Positions 11,799 to 21,777 are shown, numbered from the stretch's first letter. The stretch: DNA of 64,000 bases from Aphanomyces cochlioides (GCA_019828595.1 JAHQRK010000008.1:1488001-1552000), one strand, 5' to 3'. The notes: generated from the letters alone by a model not told the origin. A program made the numbers and translations.

Positions 11799-12189
11799 GC
11801 GATATTCAGATTTACTGTTAACAAATTACCCAATAATTTACGCAAAAACATTGGGGGTCATTTAGCGCTCCAGAAACACTTGATCGTCCTGATAAATTAA
11901 TTGTTGATAATAGGAATAAATTTGTTGAAGATTATAATATTAAATCATTAGCGAAAGAATTTTTTGTATAAATCGATCGGGTAAAATTGCCAAATAACTG
12001 AAATGCGCAATACTTGAAATACACTTTATTACGTTTATTTTAATATGAATACGAACATTTTTTTTGTATTCACTCACGCCCTGGTATTCGCAAGTACTGT
12101 AGCCGTCGTACGTCAAATGACAGAGGTAGGATCGCAAGGGTGTAGACTTTTGAGCGCCAGCAGAAACATATATATATATTGATCAATCC
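11799..12189. other. Spacer between left repeat and cargo gene
   Basis: About 390 bp of AT-rich sequence without a supported gene. It contains the 3' flank of the cargo gene. Nothing else was recognised. Confidence 0.4.
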
Positions 12190-13866
12190 TTAGACTTCAA
12201 TCTCAAGCACATATTGTGGAATCATATTCAAATACGACAAGTCGCACACCTGCTTCAGTCGATCGATGTGCTTGGTCAGAAGCGCAAACTCTTTTTTCAC
12301 CTCCGGATCCTCAGCATGAGCCATCAAATCTGAACAAGTAAAAATTTTCTTGGCGTGCAACTTCTTTTGCAGGACTGGCCCAATATTTGGAATACATCTC
12401 ACGCCGGCTCCCATCAAATCTTCCAAACGCAAATTTTGAGAGATCAACTGTTGATTCTTGTACGAGCCGCCCATTCCTTGAGGCACAACAAATATCAGTT
12501 GAGCAAAGCGTGGGTTTTGTTTGATCTTGTCAACAAGCTCCAACTTTGCAAACAATTCCACTAATCCTGCACAATCGACTGGATGGTTCATTGATTTTGT
12601 AATTTGAAACAACAGCAACGTATGATCCAAATGGATAAATGAGTCAATGGACTTGAATGTTTGAGATATCGGGATTTGATACACATTCTGAAAGACCATT
12701 TCCAAAGTAAAGTTTGTTGCAAACCGCTCATAATGCCCCATGGTCTTATTGATCGTCAGCGATTTCTCTTGCTTTGGTTCGTCAAGTTGTGCGTACTTGA
12801 ATGTATCACCTTCAAGAAATTTTTCATGCACGAGATTTTCAAACAACCACCCATTAAACGTAGACGCCTTTCCTGCACCGTCAAGCCACTTCATCAACTT
12901 TGCTCGTTCTTGGCTAAGTTTAACGGCGAGTTGGTTGTAAACCCGTATTCCAATCCAATCCGAACCAAACTCGAGTGTTGCAAATGTTGGATCCTCTTCA
13001 GGAATGTAATGCAGCAGTCGATGAACTACAAGATTTAACGGCACAGACATTTCAAAGCACGCTTGAACATCCTCGAACGTTTTAATCTTCTCAATCGCTT
13101 GTTGCATGTCGATCAATCCCTTTCGATAGTATCTGGCTGATTTTGCCAGACAATAGCGCGGGACACCACCAAACTGTTTATATCTCTCGGCCAGTTCTTC
13201 GTCTGATATCTCCAAATTCAACACTTTGACGGCGTCACCCAACTCGCTCAATTCCCAAACAGGCATATACAGCTCGCAATGAGCTGCGTTCTTCCGCATC
13301 GAATCGAGCCAACCAAAATTGGGACTTGTGAAAGTTACCATTTTCGAACGAGCAGGGGGCACAAATGGTGGTCCATCGTAGAGATGGAGTGCATTGGGAT
13401 ATTCATGCTGCAAACGCGCAAACGACACTGAATCAAAAGTGTGCACCACAGGACCTTTTGGACCAAACACGACACACTCCATCAACCCTCGATCCTTGTT
13501 GAATGAGGCAGTAACAATAATAGCCTCTGGGTGTTCGTTTCGGTATCGAGAAAAGAAGTAATCGTAAAAAATTGACTTCCCAATACCTACACAAAACACA
13601 CGCGTCTGTTATCCATCTTTAATCGTATACAAGTTCAAACCTGGTGTTCCCGTCACTGAGATGTACTTGTATGTCTGTAGAAGTTCAAGTACACGATCAT
13701 AATACGATGAGTACGCTTTTCTCACATAGTATTCTTCCGCGAGATACTCGAAAGCAGTTGGCAAGCCGATAGTCACGTCCTGCACACTTTGCGCTTCGTC
13801 GGCCACGTTCGTCTGCGGTGCAGGAGCTGGGACGGGACTTAGCGCTGAGTTCGGGCTGCCGTCCAT
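12190..13866 (-). CDS. Crinkler/RHS-like P-loop NTPase, cargo gene of the polinton
   Basis: Two exons (13866-13641 and 13586-12190) are joined across a 54-bp GT-AG intron (13587-13640). Splicing creates the Walker A motif GTPGIGKS exactly at the junction and gives about 540 aa. After the P-loop comes a STAND-like ATPase region (YDYFFSRYR, IIVTASF, LYDGPP). A C-terminal region with DHTLLLFQITKSMNHP resembles the PD-(D/E)xK-like nuclease domain of Crinkler-RHS proteins. These proteins in oomycetes and other eukaryotes include nucleus-acting effectors and retrotransposon hot-spot proteins. No LFLAK-type secretion motif is seen, and the N-terminus is Pro/Ala-rich. An open frame extends upstream to 13923 without an ATG. 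The spliceosomal intron and richer GC suggest capture from the host. Confidence 0.8.
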
Positions 13867-13923
13867 TTTGAAAGTGACGATATTACCCAATAATTGCTTA
13901 TCTCGTTGAATATTATCAACCAA

Positions 13924-14295
13924 TCATATGCAACGAAATCAGCGAATGGCTGTCAAAATCTCATAATGAAAAAATGTGTGCGATCTTCGTATTCCAACAA
14001 ATGTTCTTTTCAATTATTTAGATTTCCTTGGGTGTTAACAGTAAGTACTACTACATAGTAGTACTAACTCTTCTTTAGGTTTTTGGACTATGATACAATG
14101 TATATCACAATATGTTCATTTTAAGTTATTTGTTTTCGAAAAAAAATGAGAAACGTGAAAAAACAGTTTGCTTCAATTTTCATCACCGTGTCCCCCATTT
14201 TGGACGGGCGAAGTTACCGCACTCCAATATCTCAACTATGTTGATCAGCATTTGGTTGAAATATATTAAAATTTGATTTCCAACTTCCATTATAA
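13924..14295. other. Upstream region of the cargo gene, with palindrome
   Basis: No gene. It contains a perfect 22-bp hairpin at 14044-14065 (10-bp arms, CA loop) and AT-rich runs. This is the likely promoter side of the cargo gene and the boundary where composition changes from host-like to viral. Confidence 0.4.
14044..14065. repeat. Perfect 10-bp inverted repeat
   Basis: AGTACTACTA and TAGTAGTACT are separated by CA. It could be a protein-binding palindrome or a hairpin at the cargo boundary; function unknown. Confidence 0.7.
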
Positions 14296-14427
14296 AACAT
14301 CACACAATTTTATAATTATTTTATATTTATTCAAAACGGGACAATAACAATTGCACCTATTTTAATTATTGTAAAATTTAAAGCAAGATATAGAACATAT
14401 TTATGTAATAATTACGAAAACCGTGAA

Positions 14428-14637
14428 ATGTTTGACCACGTAGAGATTTATAAAACAAACGATGATGCTTATATTGTAATTACAAGTCCATACGGAGATA
14501 AAGATTATGAAGGATTCTATGGATTTAATAAAATCTATAAATTGTATAACGATTGGGCTACTACGTATTTTAAAAGAATGAGTAAAGCAGAAATAATTAA
14601 CTGTAATAAAATATTTAAAAGCGAGTTTGGATATTAG
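14428..14637 (+). CDS. Small polinton protein, unknown
   Basis: 69 aa from the first ATG, with motifs DHVEIYKTNDDAY and TSPYGD and a basic, aromatic C-terminal half. The same frame stays open upstream to about 14296 without an ATG, and the nearest part of that extension (KARYRTYLCNNYENRE) looks coding. The true start may therefore lie in an upstream exon, or the gene may be truncated. It resembles small proteins seen in large eukaryotic DNA viruses, but I cannot name a family. Confidence 0.5.
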   Translation: MFDHVEIYKTNDDAYIVITSPYGDKDYEGFYGFNKIYKLYNDWATTYFKRMSKAEIINCNKIFKSEFGY

Positions 14638-14977
14638 TATGTTTACATCTGTTTCAGTTTAACTCATAGTCAATGAAATAACCATATTTTTTGTCCATCA
14701 TTTGTTTGAATTTAACTCAATGTCAATAAAAGACGTGTTTTTATATGTCCATTTGATTGAAAATAACTCAATGTCAGTCATTATATATTTGGTTAATCGG
14801 AACTGACTTGATTTATTATTGGAAAAATATGCCGTTTTCCCGACAAAAACCTGATGAACATAACAGACAGTCCAACATTTACTCACAAAAATTGAACATC
14901 CAAACTTGACCAATTCAAAAATTCAATATTTAATTAATTTTAAAAATACCTATCACCTATAGAATATATTAAAAATA
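14638..14977. promoter_or_regulatory. Non-coding region with three spaced direct repeats
   Basis: A 16-bp motif close to TTAACTCAATGTCAAT occurs at 14659-14674, 14712-14727 and 14763-14778, spaced 53 and 51 bp apart. A GTCCAT block recurs between copies, so the repeat unit is about 52 bp and degenerate. It lies just upstream of the 14978 gene and could hold regulatory or replication-factor sites. Confidence 0.55.
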
Positions 14978-15286
14978 ATGGAATTAAATTTCGGAAAATA
15001 CAAAGCTAAGACTATTCAAGAAGTTTTTGAGATTGATCAAAATTACTGTAAATGGTTAATAAATCAGGAAATGTTATTGTCAAACAAACCAGAAATTAAA
15101 ACATATTTAACCGAAAAATTAAAAGATGCTGATCTATCATACAAAATGCGATGGGGTAAACATAGAAATCTAACTCTGAACAAAATTAAAGAAATTGATC
15201 CAATTTATATTGATTGGTTAAAAAATAATCAATATGTGATAGAAAATTGCCCAAAATTAATATCTGAGCTTGAAGCATTAAAATAA
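14978..15286 (+). CDS. Protein with two ExoX-C-like repeats
   Basis: 102 aa with two tandem copies of a short module. Residues about 3-33 read NFGKYKAKTIQEVFEID..YCKWLINQ and about 57-88 read RWGKHRNLTLNKIKEID..YIDWLKNN. The (F/W)GK(Y/H)...D..Y..WL pattern is that of the exodeoxyribonuclease X C-terminal-like domain found in phage and viral proteins, often next to nucleases. No nuclease domain is present here, so a DNA- or partner-binding role is inferred. It ends 1 bp before the stop of the convergent protease gene. Confidence 0.7.
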   Translation: MELNFGKYKAKTIQEVFEIDQNYCKWLINQEMLLSNKPEIKTYLTEKLKDADLSYKMRWGKHRNLTLNKIKEIDPIYIDWLKNNQYVIENCPKLISELEALK

Positions 15287-15287
15287 A

Positions 15288-15665
15288 TTATTCGAAATCG
15301 GAATTGTTTAGATTGTGGAATCCATCAAATAAAGCCATACGATTATTCTGTTTTGCATATAACCAAAGCATACACCATATACCGCAATATTCAGCATACG
15401 TTGATTGATATTGTTTTTTGTTATATTTTTTTATTCCCAAAATCAAAGGCGGTGGCTCGCCCATAGAATCAAAATATTCATTTTTATAAATCGCAGTCCA
15501 ATGTCCAATTCCACCACCATTTTCTAACAAAATAATATAATTTCCGTTTTTGGGCAATTGTTTTTTTATTTCTTCAAAAGTGTAAATATTTGTTATTTCA
15601 ACACCCAATAAATTAGATAATTTAATTAACTGATGATCGCTTGTAATTCCTTTTATTAGGTCCAT
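15288..15665 (-). CDS. Adenain-type cysteine protease (virion maturation)
   Basis: 125 aa, short like other polinton proteases. A plausible catalytic set in adenain order is His55 (GGIGHWTAIY), Asp66 (YFDSMGE), Gln87 and Cys94 (YAEYCGIWCMLW). The 7-residue Gln-Cys spacing is the same as in adenovirus protease. By family it cleaves capsid and core precursor proteins during maturation. It is transcribed divergently from the major capsid gene, 54 bp away. Confidence 0.88.
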   Translation of the reverse strand: MDLIKGITSDHQLIKLSNLLGVEITNIYTFEEIKKQLPKNGNYIILLENGGGIGHWTAIYKNEYFDSMGEPPPLILGIKKYNKKQYQSTYAEYCGIWCMLWLYAKQNNRMALFDGFHNLNNSDFE

Positions 15666-15719
15666 TAAATAATTTAAAAAATAATCTTATCTGTGGCTGT
15701 ATATAATTAATAAAATATA

Positions 15720-17477
15720 ATGAGTGAGTATCAATTAGCCGATCAATTTTTATATGAAAGCTCTTTAAAGGGTGAACCATCTATTAGCATTTCTAAAGGA
15801 AAACGAATGGTTCAAGTCCCCGATGTAAATCAAGGTAGCTATCAATCTGGTATTATTTCAATTGATGCTGCAACAAGTCTTCAAGGCGCTAAAGGCTTTG
15901 CTTCTTTAAAAGATGCTTATCTTACGCTACCATATATTGTCTCTATGAAAAATACTGGCGCTGGTACATTCGGTGCTATCAATCGTTATTGTACTGCTTT
16001 AAAAGCTGGAGTATTTAATATCATTGATTCAATGACAGTAGAACTTAATGGACAAACTATCATTACTGAATCGGATTTCAAACTCTACTGGAATAACATT
16101 CGAGCAATGACTGAATGGAGCATTTCTGACCTTAATAAACACGGTGCTGACGCTTTTATGAGCGCGGATGATTGGCAATCTATGTCTTTTTCTTCAGCAA
16201 CGACTTCGTTATCAGGCGATGGTTTTACAAACAATTTCTCAAATTGCACCGCTACTTTGGGAACTGTACCAACTGAGGCATCGTTGAAAGAAAATAATGG
16301 ATTTATTTCTCGTATTTACAGCAATCCACAACTTACTGGAAACATTGACTCATCGGGAAACTATACGGGTGGAGTAAATGCCTACAATTGGATTACACAA
16401 CGATCTTCTGTAGCATCAACCATTGCAGCTCAAAACGGCAAAGGAGCTTTTGTCGTAAATACTGCACCAGTGGCGGGCTCGGTTCTTGGTGTTTGGCATC
16501 ATATGTTAAAAATTCGTCTTGTTGATCTTCATCCAATTTTTAAAGAATTGGATCTTATCGGAAATCCTCAATTGAAAGTACGACTTAAAGTAAATAGTGG
16601 TTATTGCGATATTGCAGTTACTACTACTGGGCTAACGTTAGCTTCTACAACTATGACAAGCGGCAATACCGTTCCAGTTATGTTGGCCTCTGCTGATTCT
16701 GCAAACGCTCTTGCTGGATGTAATACAGCTTCGACGACTGTTCGTTTAGCATTTGGTCCCCTTCAGAATAACATTACAACGCTAGCCCAAGCTGGGCAAT
16801 ACCTTCCATTTACAACAGCCAGATTAAATATTCCATTCTATGATATTGCTAATCCGTTACCGATTGTAAGTCAGCCTGTAAAGAACGTGAAATATCTTGA
16901 TTGTTATGCTCAATATTTCCGAGGAAAAGCCGGCACTGGTGCTCTTTCTTCAGCTCAACAAAATGCTACATTCAATCTTCAATTATCTGGTTCTTGGAAA
17001 AATATCAAATATGTTTGTTTGGTACCATACAGCGAAACAAGCAGTGGACATTTTGCAAATTCGTCGGCTAATGGTGTAGAACAATTCCAAAGCCCATTTG
17101 ATAGTGCGCCTTGGACTTGTCAAGCAGGTAGTTCAATTCGTAGCTTTCAAGTTCAAGTTGGAAATGACAACGTATTTAGTAAAACATTGGATTACGACTT
17201 TGAAGCTTGGAATGACGAATTTAAGAAACTTGGAGCAATTAATGGTGGTCTTACCCACGAAATTTCAAATGGTTTGATTGATTTTCAAAAGTGGCAAACG
17301 ATTCAGCGTATTATGGTCGCCGACTGTTCTCGTATTACTAACCCAGACGTTCCACAATCAGTTATCGTAAGCGGTGTCAATGCTTGCTGCCAAGGAACAA
17401 ATTGCTTGATTTTAGTTGTGTATGAACGAGATCTTTCTGTTGACCGTTTAACTGGGGAAATTCATCATTGGACTTAA
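15720..17477 (+). CDS. Major capsid protein, double jelly-roll
   Basis: 585 aa, the usual size for polintovirus major capsid proteins. N-terminal features are typical of the family: MSEYQLADQFLYESS, the segment AYLTLPYIVSMKN, and IDSMTVELNG. Later segments include MLKIRLVDLHPIFKELDL, and the C-terminal jelly roll ends near DLSVDRLTGE. The protein is predicted to form pseudo-hexameric trimers of the icosahedral shell. The ATG follows an AT-rich leader with TATA-like sequence. It is complete, with no stop or frameshift. Confidence 0.9.
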   Translation: MSEYQLADQFLYESSLKGEPSISISKGKRMVQVPDVNQGSYQSGIISIDAATSLQGAKGFASLKDAYLTLPYIVSMKNTGAGTFGAINRYCTALKAGVFNIIDSMTVELNGQTIITESDFKLYWNNIRAMTEWSISDLNKHGADAFMSADDWQSMSFSSATTSLSGDGFTNNFSNCTATLGTVPTEASLKENNGFISRIYSNPQLTGNIDSSGNYTGGVNAYNWITQRSSVASTIAAQNGKGAFVVNTAPVAGSVLGVWHHMLKIRLVDLHPIFKELDLIGNPQLKVRLKVNSGYCDIAVTTTGLTLASTTMTSGNTVPVMLASADSANALAGCNTASTTVRLAFGPLQNNITTLAQAGQYLPFTTARLNIPFYDIANPLPIVSQPVKNVKYLDCYAQYFRGKAGTGALSSAQQNATFNLQLSGSWKNIKYVCLVPYSETSSGHFANSSANGVEQFQSPFDSAPWTCQAGSSIRSFQVQVGNDNVFSKTLDYDFEAWNDEFKKLGAINGGLTHEISNGLIDFQKWQTIQRIMVADCSRITNPDVPQSVIVSGVNACCQGTNCLILVVYERDLSVDRLTGEIHHWT

Positions 17478-17550
17478 ATACACCAAAAAAACTACTAAGC
17501 GAGCTTAGAATTGCTTTTTTTATTACTAAGGGTCGAGAAACTTCGCTCTA

Positions 17551-19768
17551 TTACAGCAAAGCGCTGCTTTTTGTGCGTCGAACAGGTTTAGTTGTCAGTT
17601 GTTCCATCTGCATCTGCTGCTTTCCAACAACTTGAGTAAGATTATCAATTTTCTTAAGCGCACGTTTAAGAGCAGAATGCAGCAATGGTACAATACTAAT
17701 CACATCGACAACAAGGCGGCTGTCAGATCCAATCTGAATAACATCACCATTAACACACATCAATAATTTCCTCGGGCAATGGTTCATCCGAATCAGTAGC
17801 GCCAACTAACACACTCAAACCATGTTTCACGAGTTCTTGTGCACCATAGCCATAATGGCGTTTATCAGGATTTGCCTTATAGCTATACTCGATAGGAGTG
17901 ATATTACGGACAAATCGCTCGGATTGATCTTGAGATAGATCGATTACATCTGATTTTGTTCTCAGATCTGAAAGACAATCAATTTCACCAGAAGCAACCA
18001 TAATCCCACCACTCGTCTTAAGAGAGAAGTTTCTATTACTAAATCCAGTCGCCTGACCAACTGAACTACTCGTAATGAAAGTAAAGCCCGATCCAGTTGA
18101 TTGTGAGCCAGTACCAAGGATTTCCAGAGGACATCCAGGATTGTTTGTGCCCACGCCCCAAAAACCGTTAGATGACTTATAGAAGAGTGAGGATTGAATG
18201 TTGATATCTTTGTATTGAGACGATGAATAATCGAAGCATTGTAGAATGCCAACACTCGAACCAGTCGAATAATGCATATGCATACCTGGACCTGTGGTGC
18301 TAAGATCACCCGCATTGAGACCATAGCAATGAACTCCACCATTAGCAATATTGAGATTACCACCAGTACTCAGCTGCATCTGCTGAGTACCAGTGATAGC
18401 CGGCGTAGTTGAGTTGTTGTAAAACCAAGTATGCAAGCCACCAGACGTATAATTGAGTGATAAGCTCGATACGCCGAGCATGTAGGATGGGCTTGTGTTA
18501 TTGGTCTGAGCAAGACAAATGATATTGTCTTTCGATGTATTAGTTCCGAGATCCATTTTATGACTATTGCGCGCTGAGATACCAGATAGTTGAATCTGCC
18601 CATTATTAGCAAACGTATAATATGTGCTTGTTCCTCCATTCGTACTCGATAGCACAATATCGCCTCCAGAACTTGTATTGATAGTCGAATTAACGGTTGC
18701 ACTATAATACATTGCCAAGTGGTATCCAACGCTTGTAATCGAAAGGGTCCCGCCAGTATTCGAAGTAGAACCAATCGTAGCCGTAGTTGCTGAGATCGAT
18801 GCGCCAGAATTGATAGCTCCACCAGTATTGATAGCTCCTGATACGCCCATTCCTCCAGCGATTACCAAACTACCATTCGACTGCGTTGTTGAAGCAATAT
18901 TAGAATTGATATTGATTATACCAGAAGCTGCTACTTCGAGTAATCTGCTACCTCCGTAAAATCCAATTTGAAATCTATTATTGGTTGATCCGCTGCCAGC
19001 ATAATAAAAGGAAAGTTCAGCTTGATTATTATTGTTGGTTGATTGACCAAGCGTAATATAAGAAGTGCCAGCAATAGCAAGATTATTGTTTAAGCAAGAT
19101 ATTGCTCTTGATGTATCTGTGCTCGTTCCTTGAAGTATAGATCCGCTTACTGATGCATTACTACCTACATACAGTTTCTTAGCAATAGCGCACCCACCAT
19201 ATATAGTCATTGAGCCGCCTGCACTCGAAGATGTAGCATCCGAAGTGCTTAGAAAACCTGTATTGCCTGCAGTGGTCATACTCATCAGAAATGATCCATT
19301 CCAAATGTAGAGCTGACCAGGAAGCTGTGAATTCGTCGATCCACGGCTACCAATCTCGAACGTACCTTGGTCATTAATAAATGCGCACGTCGATCTTCCC
19401 GCAGTATTTGACGAACTATTTAGATTGATTTGCGCGGTTCCATTAATGATATTGATATCGCTACCGGCATAAATTTTCTTGGACACCGCCAATCCACCTG
19501 CAGTAATCATCGAGCCTGTAATAGTGCTTGATGCATCGGTAGTGCTTGTGTTTGTGTAAATACCAGTCATACCAATCGAGTTGATTCCACTTATTGAAAG
19601 CCCTGAATCTAAAATTAATGCCTTTTTAGCACTTGCTTGCCCAGCAGTTAGATTACTGATATATGAGACTCTAGGATCACTTTTTCTCAAATAAACATCA
19701 CTTGTGTAATTTGACGGATTGTATGTTGAACTATTTATAGTAGGTGTATTAGCTATGATTCCACTCAT
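17551..19768 (-). pseudogene. Fibre-like virion protein with S74 chaperone domain, frameshifted
   Basis: The main frame (672 aa, 17750-19768) is a Ser/Thr/Gly/Asn-rich, repetitive fibre. Repeats contain variants of SGGSMTI(Y/A)GG, LVIAGGMGVSGAI and AKKLYVGS, as in phage and viral tail fibres. It ends with the start of a peptidase-S74/endosialidase chaperone domain (SDLRTKSDV, RHYGYGAQELVKHG). The frame stops right after EEIIDV. The expected rest of the domain (VNGDVIQIG, VPLLHSALKRALKKI coiled coil) continues in another frame to 17551. The shift lies in an (AC)n run at 17753-17759, consistent with loss of one dinucleotide. The S74 domain normally trimerises the fibre and then releases itself by cleavage. 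Confidence 0.85.
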
Positions 19769-19836
19769 ATTTTTAATAGAGTTGAAGACAAATAAGTATA
19801 TATTCTAAAATATATATAATATTAGCTTTCTAATAA
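19769..19836. promoter_or_regulatory. Divergent promoter region, fibre / ATPase
   Basis: These 68 bp of almost pure A/T (tatatattctaaaatatata) lie between the start codons of two divergent virion genes. Overlapping TATA-like elements face both ways. Exact start sites cannot be assigned. Confidence 0.45.
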
Positions 19837-20520
19837 ATGAGTTCCAATGAAATAGAGGACTGGGGAGGAAAATTACCTAAGGCTTATAAAAGTAAGTCTC
19901 ATGGTATAAACAAAGATCTTAAAATTCAGAACCTTTTCAGAGCTATCGTGCTGGGACCCAGCTATTCTGGTAAGACGAATCTAATTTTCCATATTCTCAT
20001 GCACTCTCCTCATATTTACAGCCATTTGCATATTATTGCTCGCAATCCTGAGCAAAGTCTGTATAATTACTTAAAAGATAAATTAAAAGACTTCATTACG
20101 ATTTATGACCCAAATGAACCACCTCCTTCTGTTGACGATATTCCAAATAATGGCTCATTACAATTAGTTATCATCGATGATTATTCAAATGACAAAATGC
20201 TTCAAAAAAATATATTTACGCATTATTTCACCCGTGGAAGACATAAATTGTTAAGCACTATATTTTTAGCTCATTCATATTTTGACACATATAAAACCAT
20301 TAGATTGAATAGCGAATATGTATTTATTTTAAAAGCAAATAGCAAAAGAGATCTTCAAATGGTTTGTAAGGATTTTAACATTCCTGAAGTTAATGAAGAC
20401 AAAATGATCAAGGCATACAATAAAGCTACTGCAAGCAAAGGCCAAGCTCTGTTTGTTGATTCTGTTAATCAAGAATTGAGGTATAATTTTGGGAAAAAAA
20501 TTGATTTGAATACACTTTGA
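19837..20520 (+). CDS. A32-like genome-packaging ATPase
   Basis: 227 aa. Walker A is GPSYSGKT at residues 40-47 and Walker B is LVIIDDYS at about 110-117, followed by the FLAHSYFDTYKTIRLNSEY segment typical of the FtsK/HerA-A32 viral packaging group. It would drive DNA into preformed capsids. Size and position next to the capsid genes match other polintoviruses. Complete. Confidence 0.92.
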   Translation: MSSNEIEDWGGKLPKAYKSKSHGINKDLKIQNLFRAIVLGPSYSGKTNLIFHILMHSPHIYSHLHIIARNPEQSLYNYLKDKLKDFITIYDPNEPPPSVDDIPNNGSLQLVIIDDYSNDKMLQKNIFTHYFTRGRHKLLSTIFLAHSYFDTYKTIRLNSEYVFILKANSKRDLQMVCKDFNIPEVNEDKMIKAYNKATASKGQALFVDSVNQELRYNFGKKIDLNTL

Positions 20521-20599
20521 TAAGCTTGCTTTCAGCAATTAGAGAGACAATTATTTCAATCAAATAATAAATAAATGATATAAAATAACATAAGAAAAA

Positions 20600-21457
20600 A
20601 TGAGCTCACTTATTGTTCTTAATTCAACTCATATTGTGAATAATGGCTATAATAATACGCTAAGATATACATTTGGGAATAGTGCAGTCAATTTTAGCAA
20701 TATGGAGATTGCTGTTGCTGGGATTCAATTGTATAATTCTCAATTCAATATTAATTCAACCTTGTACGGAAATAATACATTTCAAATTATTGTACCATAT
20801 GGCGCTACTACATCGACCATATCTATCACTTTACCTAATGGTTATTACAGTTATGCTGATATTCAAAATTATGTAGCTTCTAAACTTATCGCGGCTGGTG
20901 CATATCTGATTGATTCTAATGGAAACAATGTGATATATTTTAATATTTCAGAAAATTCTACATATTATGGTTGCCAAATTGATTTATTACCTACTCCTTT
21001 AAGTTTACCAACAGGCTGGTCGCTACCAGCCAGTGGGTTATATTCAACAGGCGTACCAACAGGTGGCTATGCTCCGCAAATTATCATTCCAAGTGGATTT
21101 AATTTAATAGTTGGCTATCAAGTTGCAACATTTCCTCCCTCTCGTCAAACGACTGCTCAATCGTTTTTAAGTAGTTTTACTCCACAAGTAAACCCTGTTT
21201 CAAGCTTTTTAGTTCGTTGTAATTTAGTTAATAATCCATACACTTCTGTTCCTGATGTTTTAACGACTTTTACATCACAAAACACCACTATTGGGGATTT
21301 AATAGATGTAAGATATCCTGAGTATTCTTGGGTAGAAATTTCTGATGGCTCAAGACCATACATAGAAGTGATAATTTGCGATCAGAATTATAATATTGTC
21401 AAGTTTGAAGATAGTCAAATTTTAATTCAGTTGATTATTAGACCGAAAAAAAATTAG
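20600..21457 (+). CDS. Minor capsid (penton) protein
   Basis: 285 aa, beta-rich. Features typical of polinton/virophage penton proteins are the N-terminal segment NNTLRYTFGNSAVNFSNMEIAVAGIQLYNS, read here as LRYTFG...MEIAVAGIQ...YNS, then LPNGYYSYADIQNYV and VGYQVATFPP. It is predicted to form pentamers at the capsid vertices. It follows the ATPase gene on the same strand with an 79-bp gap. Confidence 0.85.
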   Translation: MSSLIVLNSTHIVNNGYNNTLRYTFGNSAVNFSNMEIAVAGIQLYNSQFNINSTLYGNNTFQIIVPYGATTSTISITLPNGYYSYADIQNYVASKLIAAGAYLIDSNGNNVIYFNISENSTYYGCQIDLLPTPLSLPTGWSLPASGLYSTGVPTGGYAPQIIIPSGFNLIVGYQVATFPPSRQTTAQSFLSSFTPQVNPVSSFLVRCNLVNNPYTSVPDVLTTFTSQNTTIGDLIDVRYPEYSWVEISDGSRPYIEVIICDQNYNIVKFEDSQILIQLIIRPKKN

Positions 21458-21468
21458 CTTACTATTCT

Positions 21469-21663
21469 CTAATTATTTCTTTCGATCTCTATAATTGCTT
21501 TTTTATGTGCATATGATCTTTGATGACTAAAACGATATCTCACGTTTACTGATTCACCGCAATCACAAATGTATCGGTTTCTTTTGTATGGATTCAGATT
21601 TCGTTTAACTTGAGCATCAATCATTTCTTGAGTCTTCTTTATTAATGTTAAATCGATAAGCAT
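21469..21663 (-). CDS. Small zinc-finger-like polinton protein
   Basis: 64 aa from the ATG at 21663; an in-frame GTG lies four codons further upstream. A Cys-x-Cys and two His (YICDCGESV...SHQRSYAHKKA) form a probable single zinc site, in a basic context. Small C-x-C...H...H proteins occur in many eukaryotic DNA viruses. A nucleic-acid-binding role is likely but unproven. Its stop is 11 bp from the convergent penton gene. Confidence 0.6.
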   Translation of the reverse strand: MLIDLTLIKKTQEMIDAQVKRNLNPYKRNRYICDCGESVNVRYRFSHQRSYAHKKAIIEIERNN

Positions 21664-21777
21664 TGTTGAAAGCACAAGCTTATACTCTATATAGAGGTAT
21701 TTTTTTTACTACCGATTTTTTACAAAAGCTTGATGTTTTGGTGTTCAAAGCTCATGGTCAAACGTAAAATGGTATAT

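Noticed and set aside
17551..19768. Phage contamination or assembly error, because S74 fibres are common in phages
   Set aside because: The gene lies between polinton capsid genes within one pair of terminal repeats and shares their composition; S74 fibres also occur in eukaryotic viruses.
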